DNA of 64,000 nt. Origin: Verrucomicrobiota bacterium. GTDB taxonomy: Bacteria; Verrucomicrobiota; Verrucomicrobiia; Chthoniobacterales; Terrimicrobiaceae. The notes beneath the pieces were generated by a model. The model did not search any database. It had not been told where the DNA came from and worked only from the letters and a program-made list of their open reading frames with translations. Position numbers and translations under genes: made by a program. Below are positions 17,589-25,871 of the stretch, piece after piece (positions within the stretch are counted from its first letter, which is position 1; every line of letters begins with the position of its first letter). The DNA is taken from the NCBI GenBank assembly GCA_017305195.1, contig JAFKMU010000040.1, forward strand, positions 62,001 to 126,000. Reading direction: 5' to 3'.

Positions 17589-18037
17589 TCGCGATCGCCG
17601 CGATGGCGGCCAACCGGGTGATCGGAAAGGCCGGCACGATCCCGTGGCGGCTGCCGGAGGACATGAAGTTCTTCAAGCGCACCACGCTCGGCCACGTCGT
17701 CCTGATGGGCCGCAAGACCTATGACTCCATCGGCAAGCCGCTGCCGGGACGGGAAAACTGGGTGCTGACGCGCCAGGAGATCACCATCCCCGGCGTGACC
17801 GTACTGCACGACCTGGAGCGCATTCCCGCCGCGCCTGAGGGGCGTGAAATCTTCCTGATCGGCGGAGCCGAGCTTTATGCCGCGCTGCTTCCCCGATGCC
17901 GCGAGGTGCTGCTCACCCGCGTGCCCGAGCCAGTGGAAGGCGACGCGTATTTCCCGCCCTTCGAGCAGGATTTCGCGCTCCGGGAAACGGTGATTTCGAC
18001 TCCCGAAATGACGGTTGAGCGGTACGTCCGCCGTTAA
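17585..18037 (+). CDS. folA: Dihydrofolate reductase FolA
   Basis: A 150-residue cytosolic NADPH-dependent reductase of dihydrofolate. It shows [15 protein letters not shown], the [11 protein letters not shown] substrate-binding helix with the catalytic Asp-type acid (here E24/D25), the [23 protein letters not shown] site and the FLIGGAELY motif. Slightly shorter than the E. coli enzyme (159). Start overlaps the thyA stop by ATGA. Confidence 0.97.
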   Translation: MIAIAAMAANRVIGKAGTIPWRLPEDMKFFKRTTLGHVVLMGRKTYDSIGKPLPGRENWVLTRQEITIPGVTVLHDLERIPAAPEGREIFLIGGAELYAALLPRCREVLLTRVPEPVEGDAYFPPFEQDFALRETVISTPEMTVERYVRR

Positions 18038-18120
18038 CAGGCTTTCCAGTCGATACCGATTGAGGCTGGCAGTGGTCTTTCGGAGATCGCGGGAATTCCG
18101 GTCCCTCCTTCGAGGTAAGC

Positions 18121-18519
18121 TCAGCCCTCGCTGTTCTGGTACTCCAGCCAGAGGATCGAGGCCGACACCAGCACGGACGCCGCTCCGGCCGAGGCAAAAG
18201 CTATCGCGACATCGAACCCCTCGTCCGATTCCACCCGGCCCAGCGATGCCAGTGAAACAGAGGCTCCGACCGCCAGCGCAGCCGTCACCCACGGAAAGCT
18301 CCTGCGGTATTTCACGAAGAGGAGCCACTGGATAAACGAGAGCGCCCACTGCAACGGCAGGAGAAACCAGCCGAAGAGGGCGAAGAGCGGAAGAAAAAGC
18401 GCCCCCGTCCATCCATGCATGACCATCCCAAAAACCGCGCAGCCTGCCAGATGGGGACCGAGCCCCATCAGGATCAGGAGACGAAAGAAGCGGGCGCCAA
18501 GGGGGAACGGCTTTTGCAA
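18121..18519 (-). CDS. Small four-helix membrane protein downstream of nuoN
   Basis: A 132-residue protein with three to four hydrophobic segments (about 12-32, 36-60, 78-92, 100-122). No family recognised. It starts 10 bases after nuoN ends, on the same strand, so it is probably translated from the complex I transcript, yet nothing in the sequence links it to complex I. It is convergent with folA, with an 83-base gap in which I see no strong terminator. Confidence 0.72.
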   Translation of the reverse strand: MQKPFPLGARFFRLLILMGLGPHLAGCAVFGMVMHGWTGALFLPLFALFGWFLLPLQWALSFIQWLLFVKYRRSFPWVTAALAVGASVSLASLGRVESDEGFDVAIAFASAGAASVLVSASILWLEYQNSEG

Positions 18520-18529
18520 GGACCTCCGC

Positions 18530-19978
18530 CTAGAGGTGCGTCAAGGCACCGAGAAGCGGCTGCGGGAAGATGCCGAAGAGGATGATCGCGAGCACCAGAA
18601 GACCGATCAGGAAATGCCCGAACGGGCTCACCTGGATATTCGTCGCGCTGGGTGCGGCGGGCTGCCAATACATGGCCATCACGACCTTCAGGTAGTAGTA
18701 GAAGCCGCAGGCTACGGTGATGGCACCGAGGACCACGAGCACGTACTGACCACTGGCGAGAGCCGCTTCAAAGATGAAGAATTTACCGAGGAAACCAATC
18801 GTGAAAGGCAGGCCGGCCAGCGAGAGCATGGCGATGAGCAGCCCGAGGGCTAGAACCGGCGAGCGTTTGCCGAGACCATTGAAATCACGGATGTCGTCGC
18901 CGCCGCTTACCTTGGCCACATTGAGCAGCACTAGGAAGGCGAGGAAGGTCATTACGAGATAGCCGCCGAGGTAGAACCCGATGGCGACCTTTGCTCCCGG
19001 AGCCGAGAGACTGGCCACCGCCACGAGGAGATAACCGGCGTGGGCGATGCTGGAGTAAGCGAGGAGGCGCTTGAGGTTCTGCTGCGACATCGCGGCAAGG
19101 TTGCCGAGAATAAGCGTCACCGCTGCGAGAATGGTCAGGATGCCGAAGACCTTGCCCTGGAAGGCTGCGACCGAAAGGAACGGATCCAGCACGCGAAGGA
19201 GGACCACAAAACCGGCCGCCTTGGAAGCCACCGAAAGATAGGCGGTCACGGGAGTCGGCGCGCCCTGATAAACGTCGGGCACCCAGAACTGGAACGGCAC
19301 GGCGGCGACCTTGAAGCCGAGCGCGACGAGCACCAGACCCAGGCCGAAAAGCACGCTGGGCTGATACTGCTCAGGCACGCGCGGGAGGACGCTGCTGATG
19401 CCGTCGAGTGCGGTAAAGCCCGTAATGCCGTAGATCCAGGTGATGCCGTAGACGAGGAAACCGGTCGAGAGCGCACCGAGGATAAGGTATTTCACACCCG
19501 CTTCCAGGCTGCCCTGGTTTTTCCGCATGCTCGCCACGAGGACGTAGAACGAGATCGTCACCAGCTCGAGGGCGACGAAGATCATGATGAAGTCGTTGGC
19601 CGAGACCATCCACATCATGCCTGCGCAGGCAAAGATCGGCAGGGTGAAAAACTCACCAAGCCCGGCCTGCGGCGCCGCCGACGGGACAAACTTCAGATAG
19701 ACCGGCGAGTAATCAATGGAAAGGATCAGCGTCAGGACCGTGGCCAGCAGCAGGAACCGCTTGAAAAACAGCGCCGCAGGATCGAGCACGTAAAAGCTGG
19801 ACGGGATCGCGCCCACCGGCATCGGCGACAGGAAGAATGTCATGCCGAAAATGGCCAGCAGGACGACCACTCCGGTCCACGCGATGGTGGTCTTGTCGGT
19901 CTTGAGGAACGCGTCCACCATGAGCAGAAAGATGCCCACGCAGACGACGGAAATTTCGAGAGCGTAGGGAACGATCAT
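18530..19978 (-). CDS. nuoN: NADH-quinone oxidoreductase subunit N
   Basis: A 482-residue antiporter-like proton-pumping subunit of complex I, about 14 helices. Conserved features include the discontinuous-helix segment GVKYLILGALSTGFLVYG and FKVAAVPFQFWVPDVYQGAPTPVTAYLSVASKAAG, with the key lysines. ATG 19978 overlaps the nuoM stop (ATGA). Last complex I gene of the split operon. Confidence 0.96.
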   Translation of the reverse strand: MIVPYALEISVVCVGIFLLMVDAFLKTDKTTIAWTGVVVLLAIFGMTFFLSPMPVGAIPSSFYVLDPAALFFKRFLLLATVLTLILSIDYSPVYLKFVPSAAPQAGLGEFFTLPIFACAGMMWMVSANDFIMIFVALELVTISFYVLVASMRKNQGSLEAGVKYLILGALSTGFLVYGITWIYGITGFTALDGISSVLPRVPEQYQPSVLFGLGLVLVALGFKVAAVPFQFWVPDVYQGAPTPVTAYLSVASKAAGFVVLLRVLDPFLSVAAFQGKVFGILTILAAVTLILGNLAAMSQQNLKRLLAYSSIAHAGYLLVAVASLSAPGAKVAIGFYLGGYLVMTFLAFLVLLNVAKVSGGDDIRDFNGLGKRSPVLALGLLIAMLSLAGLPFTIGFLGKFFIFEAALASGQYVLVVLGAITVACGFYYYLKVVMAMYWQPAAPSATNIQVSPFGHFLIGLLVLAIILFGIFPQPLLGALTHL

Positions 19979-21438
19979 GGCTGGACGATGGCAGGAAGGA
20001 CGAAGTTCACGAGAAGCTGAGGAGCGAAGCCGAAGATGAGGAGGAGCACAAGCAGCCCGACCACGCACACCTTGGCGAGCGTGGAGATTTCAGGCAGGTC
20101 TTTCCAACGCTCAAGCGGAGGACCAAAGAAGACGCGGCGATAAGCGCGGAGCATGTAAACTGCGGAGATCACAACACCCCACACTGCGATGGCCGTGGCG
20201 ATCTGGAAGTTGTTGAGGCCGACCACTGGCTTGCCCGCGGAGAAACCGCCGAAGAACACCATCAGCTCACCCGCGAAGTTGGCGAAGCCGGGCAGACCGA
20301 CCGAGGCCATGGCGGCGAAACCGAAGAGGAGGCCAAACTTGGGCATCGTGCGGGCGAGACCGCCAAGCTCGGAGAACTTGAGCGTGCCGGTACGCTCGCG
20401 GAGTTCACCGGACAGGGCAAAGAGCGCGGCGATCGAAAGACCGTGGGCCACAAGCATGAGGGTCGCACCAGCGAGGCCGATCGTCGTCCAGCTCAGGATG
20501 CCGAGGAAGATGTAGCCCATGTGCATCACGCTGGAGTAACCGAGCATGAGATCGAGCTTGCGCTGCGAGATCGTCACGAGACCGACATACAAGATGTTGC
20601 CGAGCAGGAGGACGAGGAGCAGGTTGTTAAAGGGTTCCGTGATCGCAGGCGGGAAGATCGGCGTCACCAGACGGAGCAGACCGTAGAGACCGAACTTCTT
20701 GAGCACACCCGCGTGCAGCATGGCGGCAGGCGCGGGAGCCGAGGCATACGCTTGGGGAGCCCAGGTGTGGAACGGGAAGAGCGAAACCAGGATGCCGAAA
20801 CCGAAGAACAGCGTGAGGTACACCCACGGAGCCGGGGCCAGCGTCCCGATGCGGGCGAGCTGGGCCAACTCGCGGAAGTCCCATGTACGGCTGCCCACGG
20901 GGAGCGAGAGATACAGGCCGATGAGGCCGACCAGCAGGACGAAGCTGCCAAAGGCGAGGTACACCGTGATCTTCCATGCCGCCGTCTGGCGATCCCCGGA
21001 ACCCCAGATGCCGATGAGCAGAAAGGTCGGGACGAGCGCCAGCTCGTGGAACATGTAGTAGAAGAACGCGTCGACCGAGACAAACGCTCCCACCGCACCA
21101 GCCGAGATGAAGAGCAGGCTCGCGTAAAACCACGAGACATTCGCTTTGGGCGGACGGGCAATCGCGATAGCCGCGAGGGTTACCGCCGTCGAAAGGAAGA
21201 GCATGGCGACGCCGAGGCCGTCGACGCCGAGCGAGAACTTGATGCCAAGGGCAGGAACTGCCGGAACGCTCAGCAGAAACTGGTAGCCACCGTCCTGCTT
21301 GAACTGACCGACGATGACCAGGGTGAGCAGGAAGTTGAGCGCCGCCGCGAAGATCGCCGTCCGCCGCGCATTGAAGCCCGCGATGACGAGGATCGCGGCC
21401 AGGACGGGAATGAGAATTGAAGCGAGCAGCAGGTTCAT
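19975..21438 (-). CDS. nuoM: NADH-quinone oxidoreductase subunit M
   Basis: A 487-residue antiporter-like proton-pumping subunit. Typical motifs: the FHELALVPTFLLIG glutamate helix, FPFHTWAPQAYASAPAPAAMLHAGVLKKFGLYGLLR and SSVMHMGYIFLG. ATG 21438 sits in an ATGA overlap with nuoL; the longer frame ending at 21522 lies inside nuoL. Length fits NuoM. Confidence 0.97.
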   Translation of the reverse strand: MNLLLASILIPVLAAILVIAGFNARRTAIFAAALNFLLTLVIVGQFKQDGGYQFLLSVPAVPALGIKFSLGVDGLGVAMLFLSTAVTLAAIAIARPPKANVSWFYASLLFISAGAVGAFVSVDAFFYYMFHELALVPTFLLIGIWGSGDRQTAAWKITVYLAFGSFVLLVGLIGLYLSLPVGSRTWDFRELAQLARIGTLAPAPWVYLTLFFGFGILVSLFPFHTWAPQAYASAPAPAAMLHAGVLKKFGLYGLLRLVTPIFPPAITEPFNNLLLVLLLGNILYVGLVTISQRKLDLMLGYSSVMHMGYIFLGILSWTTIGLAGATLMLVAHGLSIAALFALSGELRERTGTLKFSELGGLARTMPKFGLLFGFAAMASVGLPGFANFAGELMVFFGGFSAGKPVVGLNNFQIATAIAVWGVVISAVYMLRAYRRVFFGPPLERWKDLPEISTLAKVCVVGLLVLLLIFGFAPQLLVNFVLPAIVQP

Positions 21439-23243
21439 CGAACGATCAGGAAGTAAAGGAGACCAACCACGCCCGCGCCGAAGAAGAAGGCGTAGGCTTG
21501 AATGTTGCCGATTTGCAGGCACCGCAGCATATGGCCGAAGACCACGGCGGCGAGAGCCGTACCGCGAGCCAGGATCAGGTCGACGATCCAGCGATCGGCC
21601 CAGGCGCTAACCCAGGCCAGGCCATCCTGGAAGGTCTTGACGATCCAGGCGTAAAGGTCGTCGATGTAGAAGCGGTTGGCGAAGAAGGGAATATTGAGCG
21701 GGTCCTTGTCCGCATTGCGGTAGAGCAGCAAGCCGAGGACGAGACCGCCCAAGAACATCGCGAGCAGCGCGATGTGCAGAATCTCCGGCACGTGATGCGG
21801 GTGCTCAATATGCGGGAAGAACGGATGCTCGATGAAGCCGTAGCCACCGATCACCGCCGGAATCGACAGGAGAACAAGCGGGATCACCATGACCGCCGGG
21901 GACTCATGCGCGTGCTTGGCATGGTCGCTCTTCGGCTTGCCGAAGAATACCACGAAGAACAGGCGGAACATGTAGAACGAGGTCAAGCCTGCCGCGAAGA
22001 CCGAGAGCCAGCCGAGGATCGGCTGCTCCTCCACCGCCCAAGCGATGATGAGGTCCTTGCTGAAGTATCCACTGAAAAATGGGCAACCGGCCAGCGCGAG
22101 GAGACCCGCCAGCGTGCAGAGAAGCGTGATGGGCATCTTGTTCTTCAGCGCGCCCATCTTCCAGATGTCCTGCTCGTGGTGCATTCCAAGAATGACCGAA
22201 CCGGAGCAGAGGAACAGCAAGCACTTGAAGAAAGCGTGCGTAAAGAGATGGAACATCGGCACATCCGCCGTCGGAGCGACACCCGCGCCGAGTACCATGT
22301 AGCCGAGCTGCGAGATCGTCGAGTAAGCGAGGATACGCTTGATGTCATTCTGCTGCGTGGCCATGAGAGCCGCGACGACGCAGGTGATGCCGCCGACCCA
22401 GGCGATGACGTCGCGAGCGATGTCGACGGTGAGGAGAAGCGGGAAAATGCGGGCCAGCATGTACACACCAGCGGCGACCATGGTGGCAGCGTGCAGGAGC
22501 GAGGAGACCGGCGTGGGGCCTTCCATCGAGTTCGGCAGCCAGACGTGCAGCGGGAGCTGGGCGGATTTGCCGATGGTTCCGCAGAAAAGCAGGATCGCGC
22601 CGATGGTCAGCGTGGCCGGACCGGCGAACTGGGCGCCCGGGATCTTGGCGAAGATTTCGCTGAAGACGATCGAGCCGGTGGCGAGCCACACGAACAGGAT
22701 GCCCAGCATGAAACCGAAGTCACCGATACGGTTGACCAGGAAGGCCTGTTTACAGGCATCCGCCGCCGAATCCTTGCTGTAGTAGTGACCGATGAGGATA
22801 TAGGAACTGACACCGACGAGTTCCCAGAAAATGAACATCATCACCAGGTTGTCGGCGAGGACGATGCCGAGCATCGAGAAGAGGAACAGGGCAAGACCGC
22901 CGAAGTAACGCCAGTAGCCCTCCTCGTGTTCCATGTACCCGATCGAGTAAATGAAGACGAGCGTCGCGATATTCGTCACGACGATGAGCATGACCTTGCT
23001 CAGTTGATCGATGGTGACACCGATCTCCACGGTGAAGTTTGGCAGGCTAAGCCAGGTAAACTTCGCCGCCTCAATGGGCTCATGCGACAGGAAGAGCGTC
23101 CAGCTGAGGTAGGCTCCGAGGGCGGCGGCGGCGATGGCCAGTCCGGCGCTCAGGGGCTTGGAATACTTGCCGAAGAAAAGGATCAGCGTCGCTGCAACGA
23201 GGGGGGCGAAGAGGATGATCCAGGGTGCGAGGGACGTACTCAT
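21435..23243 (-). CDS. nuoL: NADH-quinone oxidoreductase subunit L
   Basis: A 602-residue subunit, the distal proton pump with the long lateral helix expected at its C-terminus. Visible: FWELVGVSSYILIGHYY, the channel segment KSAQLPLHVWLPNSMEGPTPVSSLLHAATMVAAGVYMLAR, and STISQLGYMVLGAG. It overlaps nuoK (upstream) and nuoM (downstream) by 4 bp each. The reverse frame of 654 codons opposite this gene is charge-rich and is a shadow. Confidence 0.98.
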   Translation of the reverse strand: MSTSLAPWIILFAPLVAATLILFFGKYSKPLSAGLAIAAAALGAYLSWTLFLSHEPIEAAKFTWLSLPNFTVEIGVTIDQLSKVMLIVVTNIATLVFIYSIGYMEHEEGYWRYFGGLALFLFSMLGIVLADNLVMMFIFWELVGVSSYILIGHYYSKDSAADACKQAFLVNRIGDFGFMLGILFVWLATGSIVFSEIFAKIPGAQFAGPATLTIGAILLFCGTIGKSAQLPLHVWLPNSMEGPTPVSSLLHAATMVAAGVYMLARIFPLLLTVDIARDVIAWVGGITCVVAALMATQQNDIKRILAYSTISQLGYMVLGAGVAPTADVPMFHLFTHAFFKCLLFLCSGSVILGMHHEQDIWKMGALKNKMPITLLCTLAGLLALAGCPFFSGYFSKDLIIAWAVEEQPILGWLSVFAAGLTSFYMFRLFFVVFFGKPKSDHAKHAHESPAVMVIPLVLLSIPAVIGGYGFIEHPFFPHIEHPHHVPEILHIALLAMFLGGLVLGLLLYRNADKDPLNIPFFANRFYIDDLYAWIVKTFQDGLAWVSAWADRWIVDLILARGTALAAVVFGHMLRCLQIGNIQAYAFFFGAGVVGLLYFLIVR

Positions 23244-23566
23244 CAGAATTTCAGGCTATTGAGGTCCTCGACGTGGACGGTTTGCTTGGCCCGGAAGAGA
23301 GCCACGATGATAGCCAGGCCGACGGCCACCTCGGCGGCGGCGACGGTGATAATGAAGAACACCATGATCTGGGCGTTGTAGTCGGGCATGCCGTCGATCG
23401 GGGGGCGGAAACGGGAAAAGGCGACGAGGGAGAGGTTTGCGGCGTTAAGCATCATCTCCAGGCACATGAAGATGACGATGATGTTGCGGCGCAGCATCAC
23501 TCCGGCGAGGCCGAGCGCGAAAAGCAGTCCGCTGACGAGAAGGAAGTGGCCGAGTGTGAGGGTCAT
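23243..23566 (-). CDS. nuoK: NADH-quinone oxidoreductase subunit K
   Basis: A 107-residue three-helix membrane subunit. The conserved glutamates on helices 2 and 3 appear in [12 protein letters not shown] and [12 protein letters not shown], and RRNIIVIFM precedes the first. It overlaps nuoJ by ATGA and shares bases with the nuoL start. Confidence 0.97.
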   Translation of the reverse strand: MTLTLGHFLLVSGLLFALGLAGVMLRRNIIVIFMCLEMMLNAANLSLVAFSRFRPPIDGMPDYNAQIMVFFIITVAAAEVAVGLAIIVALFRAKQTVHVEDLNSLKF

Positions 23567-24054
23567 TTCAACTCCTTGCGGCTGAGCAGCACGACTCCCA
23601 CCGTGGCGACGAGCAGGAGCACACCGATAATCTGGAATGGCAGATTGTAATCACTGAACAAAAGCATGCCGACCGAGGCCACGTCGTTTACCGGACGGGC
23701 AAGAGCGGGCTTCGCAATGTGGAAATCGGGCAGAAGCTTGACCAGGAGGGCAATGAAACCCACCACGACCATCAGGCCGCCGATGAGAGCGGGAATATTG
23801 AGCTTGCGAGCCCGCTCCGTCTTCAGGTCCAGCAACATGATGATGAAGAGGAACAGCACCATGACGGCACCGGCGTAGACGAGGACCTGGATGATGCCGA
23901 TAAAGAAGGCATCGAGCAGGAGGAACAGGGCGGCGAGCCCAAGGAAGGATACCACGAGGCTCAACGCACTCGAGACGGGACTTTTGAGGAAGATTACCGC
24001 AGCACCGAAGCCAAGCATCAGTGCGGCGAAAATCCAAAATAGAGCGACCTCCAT
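23563..24054 (-). CDS. nuoJ: NADH-quinone oxidoreductase subunit J
   Basis: A 163-residue membrane subunit with five hydrophobic helices. The pi-bulge helix region is seen in [23 protein letters not shown] (written here as [15 protein letters not shown]). ATG 24054 (MEVALFWIF) is preferred over an in-frame TTG eight codons upstream. It starts 41 bases after nuoI ends. Confidence 0.95.
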   Translation of the reverse strand: MEVALFWIFAALMLGFGAAVIFLKSPVSSALSLVVSFLGLAALFLLLDAFFIGIIQVLVYAGAVMVLFLFIIMLLDLKTERARKLNIPALIGGLMVVVGFIALLVKLLPDFHIAKPALARPVNDVASVGMLLFSDYNLPFQIIGVLLLVATVGVVLLSRKELK

Positions 24055-24094
24055 ATTTAGCGGCAAAGTTTCTAACAACCGGGTGTGGGCTCGG

Positions 24095-24625
24095 CTACTT
24101 TTTTTCGTTCCACTTGTATACGAGGCCGGTCTTTATGCCGCCGAGTTCGTAGAGTTTCTTCTTGTCGTGCTTCATCTCCGCGCGGCTGTAACCGGTGATG
24201 GAGTAATCCTTTTGGAGGAAAATCGCCTGCTCGGGGCAGACCTCTTCGCAGAGACCGCAATAGATGCAGCGGATCATGTCGATCTCAAATTCCTTCGGGC
24301 GCTTTTCCACCTTGGCCCATTTTGTGTCGCCGGGAATTTCCTCGGGATGAATCGTGATGGCGCGGGGCGGACAGATAAACTCGCAAAGCTGGCAGGCCAC
24401 GCAGCGTTCCTTGCCATGCTCGTCGGCCACCAGAGTCGGGGCGCCGCGATACCAATCGGGGAGATGGCTGTCCCACTTTTCCTCGGGATACTGCATCGTG
24501 ACCTTGGTCTTGCCGGTGACCACCTTGCGCAAGTGTTTGAGAGTAACCAGCAGACCGGCGATGATCGACGGAAGGTAGAGTTTCTCGGCGAGAGTCAATT
24601 TGGGACGTTGGACGACGAGTGCCAT
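24095..24625 (-). CDS. nuoI: NADH-quinone oxidoreductase subunit I (2[4Fe-4S])
   Basis: A 176-residue peripheral subunit that carries clusters N6a and N6b. Two ferredoxin motifs are visible: CVACQLCEFICP and CIYCGLCEEVCP, each with four cysteines. ATG 24625 sets the standard N-terminus with its amphipathic helix (SIIAGLLVTLKHLRK). It is the first gene of this nuo block: nuoH, normally directly upstream, is absent, and the gene before it on the strand is a channel 92 bases away. No clear Shine-Dalgarno is seen. Confidence 0.96.
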   Translation of the reverse strand: MALVVQRPKLTLAEKLYLPSIIAGLLVTLKHLRKVVTGKTKVTMQYPEEKWDSHLPDWYRGAPTLVADEHGKERCVACQLCEFICPPRAITIHPEEIPGDTKWAKVEKRPKEFEIDMIRCIYCGLCEEVCPEQAIFLQKDYSITGYSRAEMKHDKKKLYELGGIKTGLVYKWNEKK

Positions 24626-24717
24626 GCGTGTGAATTGTGGTAGTAGAGATTGCGAGTTGTACGCAAGCTCATATGCGGAACTTATCCGGCAAAGGCGTAT
24701 TTCTTCGAGGCGGCAGG

Positions 24718-25818
24718 CTAGTTCGATTGCGCAGGCGGCCCGAGCCAGCGCTGCACATCGTTCTCCCAATCGACCCGGGTGGTATCCGCGATGAGGGCGA
24801 TATTGATATCCCGGAGAACCGGCAGATTGGGGCGCGCCGCCATGGCGAAGGAGGTCTTTGTCGTCGAAAGAGGGACGATCTGGAAGCGATCGTCATACTT
24901 GAAGTGGTTCAGGTATCGCAGAGTGGCCTCGTTGGTCACAAAAGCGCCGATCTGGCCCATCGCCAGGGCGCTCATCCCGGCCTCGGGCGTGGGGAAGGAG
25001 TCAACCGATATCCCGACTGCGGAGAGGGCGGAGTGGCCCAGGGAACCCTCCAGCACTCCGGTGCGGAAGCGGGAAAGGTCGCTGATCCGATTTACGTCGG
25101 AATGGAGCCGGGACACCGTAAGGCTGGAGGCAAACGCGCCCGTAAACGCACTCACGAGCAAAATGCCGAAAAACATCCAGAGAAAAGCCAGGAACCGGCC
25201 GACGGCGGTCTGGGGGGTTTTGTCCCCGTATCCGACAGTAGTCATGGTCACGGCGGCAAACCACAGGGCGGAGCCAAACCCGTGAATGGGCTTCCCGCCA
25301 AAATGCGAACTATGCACGCCCCGCTCGACCAGCCAGAGCAGGAAGCTGAAAAGCATGAGCGTCCCGAGCATCACGAGGATCACACTCGTCACGCCATGCT
25401 GAGCCATCTCCGTGAGAAACTGGGTGAAATGGGCTGAGCCGGAGTGCCGGTTGACGGCGGCGGCGGCAGGGAAGGAAAGGAACGACTGCGTAAAGTCCAC
25501 CTCGCGCTCCCTTTCGGCGGAGACTCCGATCGCCGAAATCGCAAGATCCGCCTTGCCGTCGGCCAGCAATCCGAAAACCTGATCCAGATCGGTCTCCTGA
25601 TACTCAAAAGTGAGCCCCAGGCTGCTGGCAATTCGTTCCCAAAGCTCGACACACACGCCCGTCCACTCTCCGTTCTTTCCCTTCATGGAAAAGGGAGGCC
25701 GGTCGATGACAGCCACCCGGAGCGGAGCGGAGGGAGCAGACGCCGGAGCGTCGGCACAGAAGCCGTTCGCAAGGAAGGACCAGATAATAAACGCGAAGAG
25801 AAAGAGATGGCGGCTCAC
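24718..25818 (-). CDS. GluR0-like ligand-gated potassium channel
   Basis: A 366-residue glutamate-receptor-like channel: signal peptide 1-21, first half of an amino-acid-binding domain (about 33-120), TM1 (about 143-165), pore loop (180-200), TM2 (206-230), second half of the binding domain (about 240-360). The filter TMTTVGYGDKTP (TVGYGD at 194-199) is the potassium signature, as in Synechocystis GluR0. Ligand is unknown; binding residues include the PPFSM and SAIGVSAERE segments near the N-terminus. It precedes nuoI by 92 bases on the same strand and is divergent from the SNF2 gene. Confidence 0.92.
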   Translation of the reverse strand: MSRHLFLFAFIIWSFLANGFCADAPASAPSAPLRVAVIDRPPFSMKGKNGEWTGVCVELWERIASSLGLTFEYQETDLDQVFGLLADGKADLAISAIGVSAEREREVDFTQSFLSFPAAAAVNRHSGSAHFTQFLTEMAQHGVTSVILVMLGTLMLFSFLLWLVERGVHSSHFGGKPIHGFGSALWFAAVTMTTVGYGDKTPQTAVGRFLAFLWMFFGILLVSAFTGAFASSLTVSRLHSDVNRISDLSRFRTGVLEGSLGHSALSAVGISVDSFPTPEAGMSALAMGQIGAFVTNEATLRYLNHFKYDDRFQIVPLSTTKTSFAMAARPNLPVLRDINIALIADTTRVDWENDVQRWLGPPAQSN

Positions 25819-25871
25819 GGCATTCTTCCTTTCTTCGATCAGGTCTGCCCGTAGACTGGAAGGCGAAACTT

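Noticed and set aside
21417-23381. Charge-rich plus-strand frame of 654 codons
   Set aside because: Antisense to nuoL, which has unmistakable motifs.
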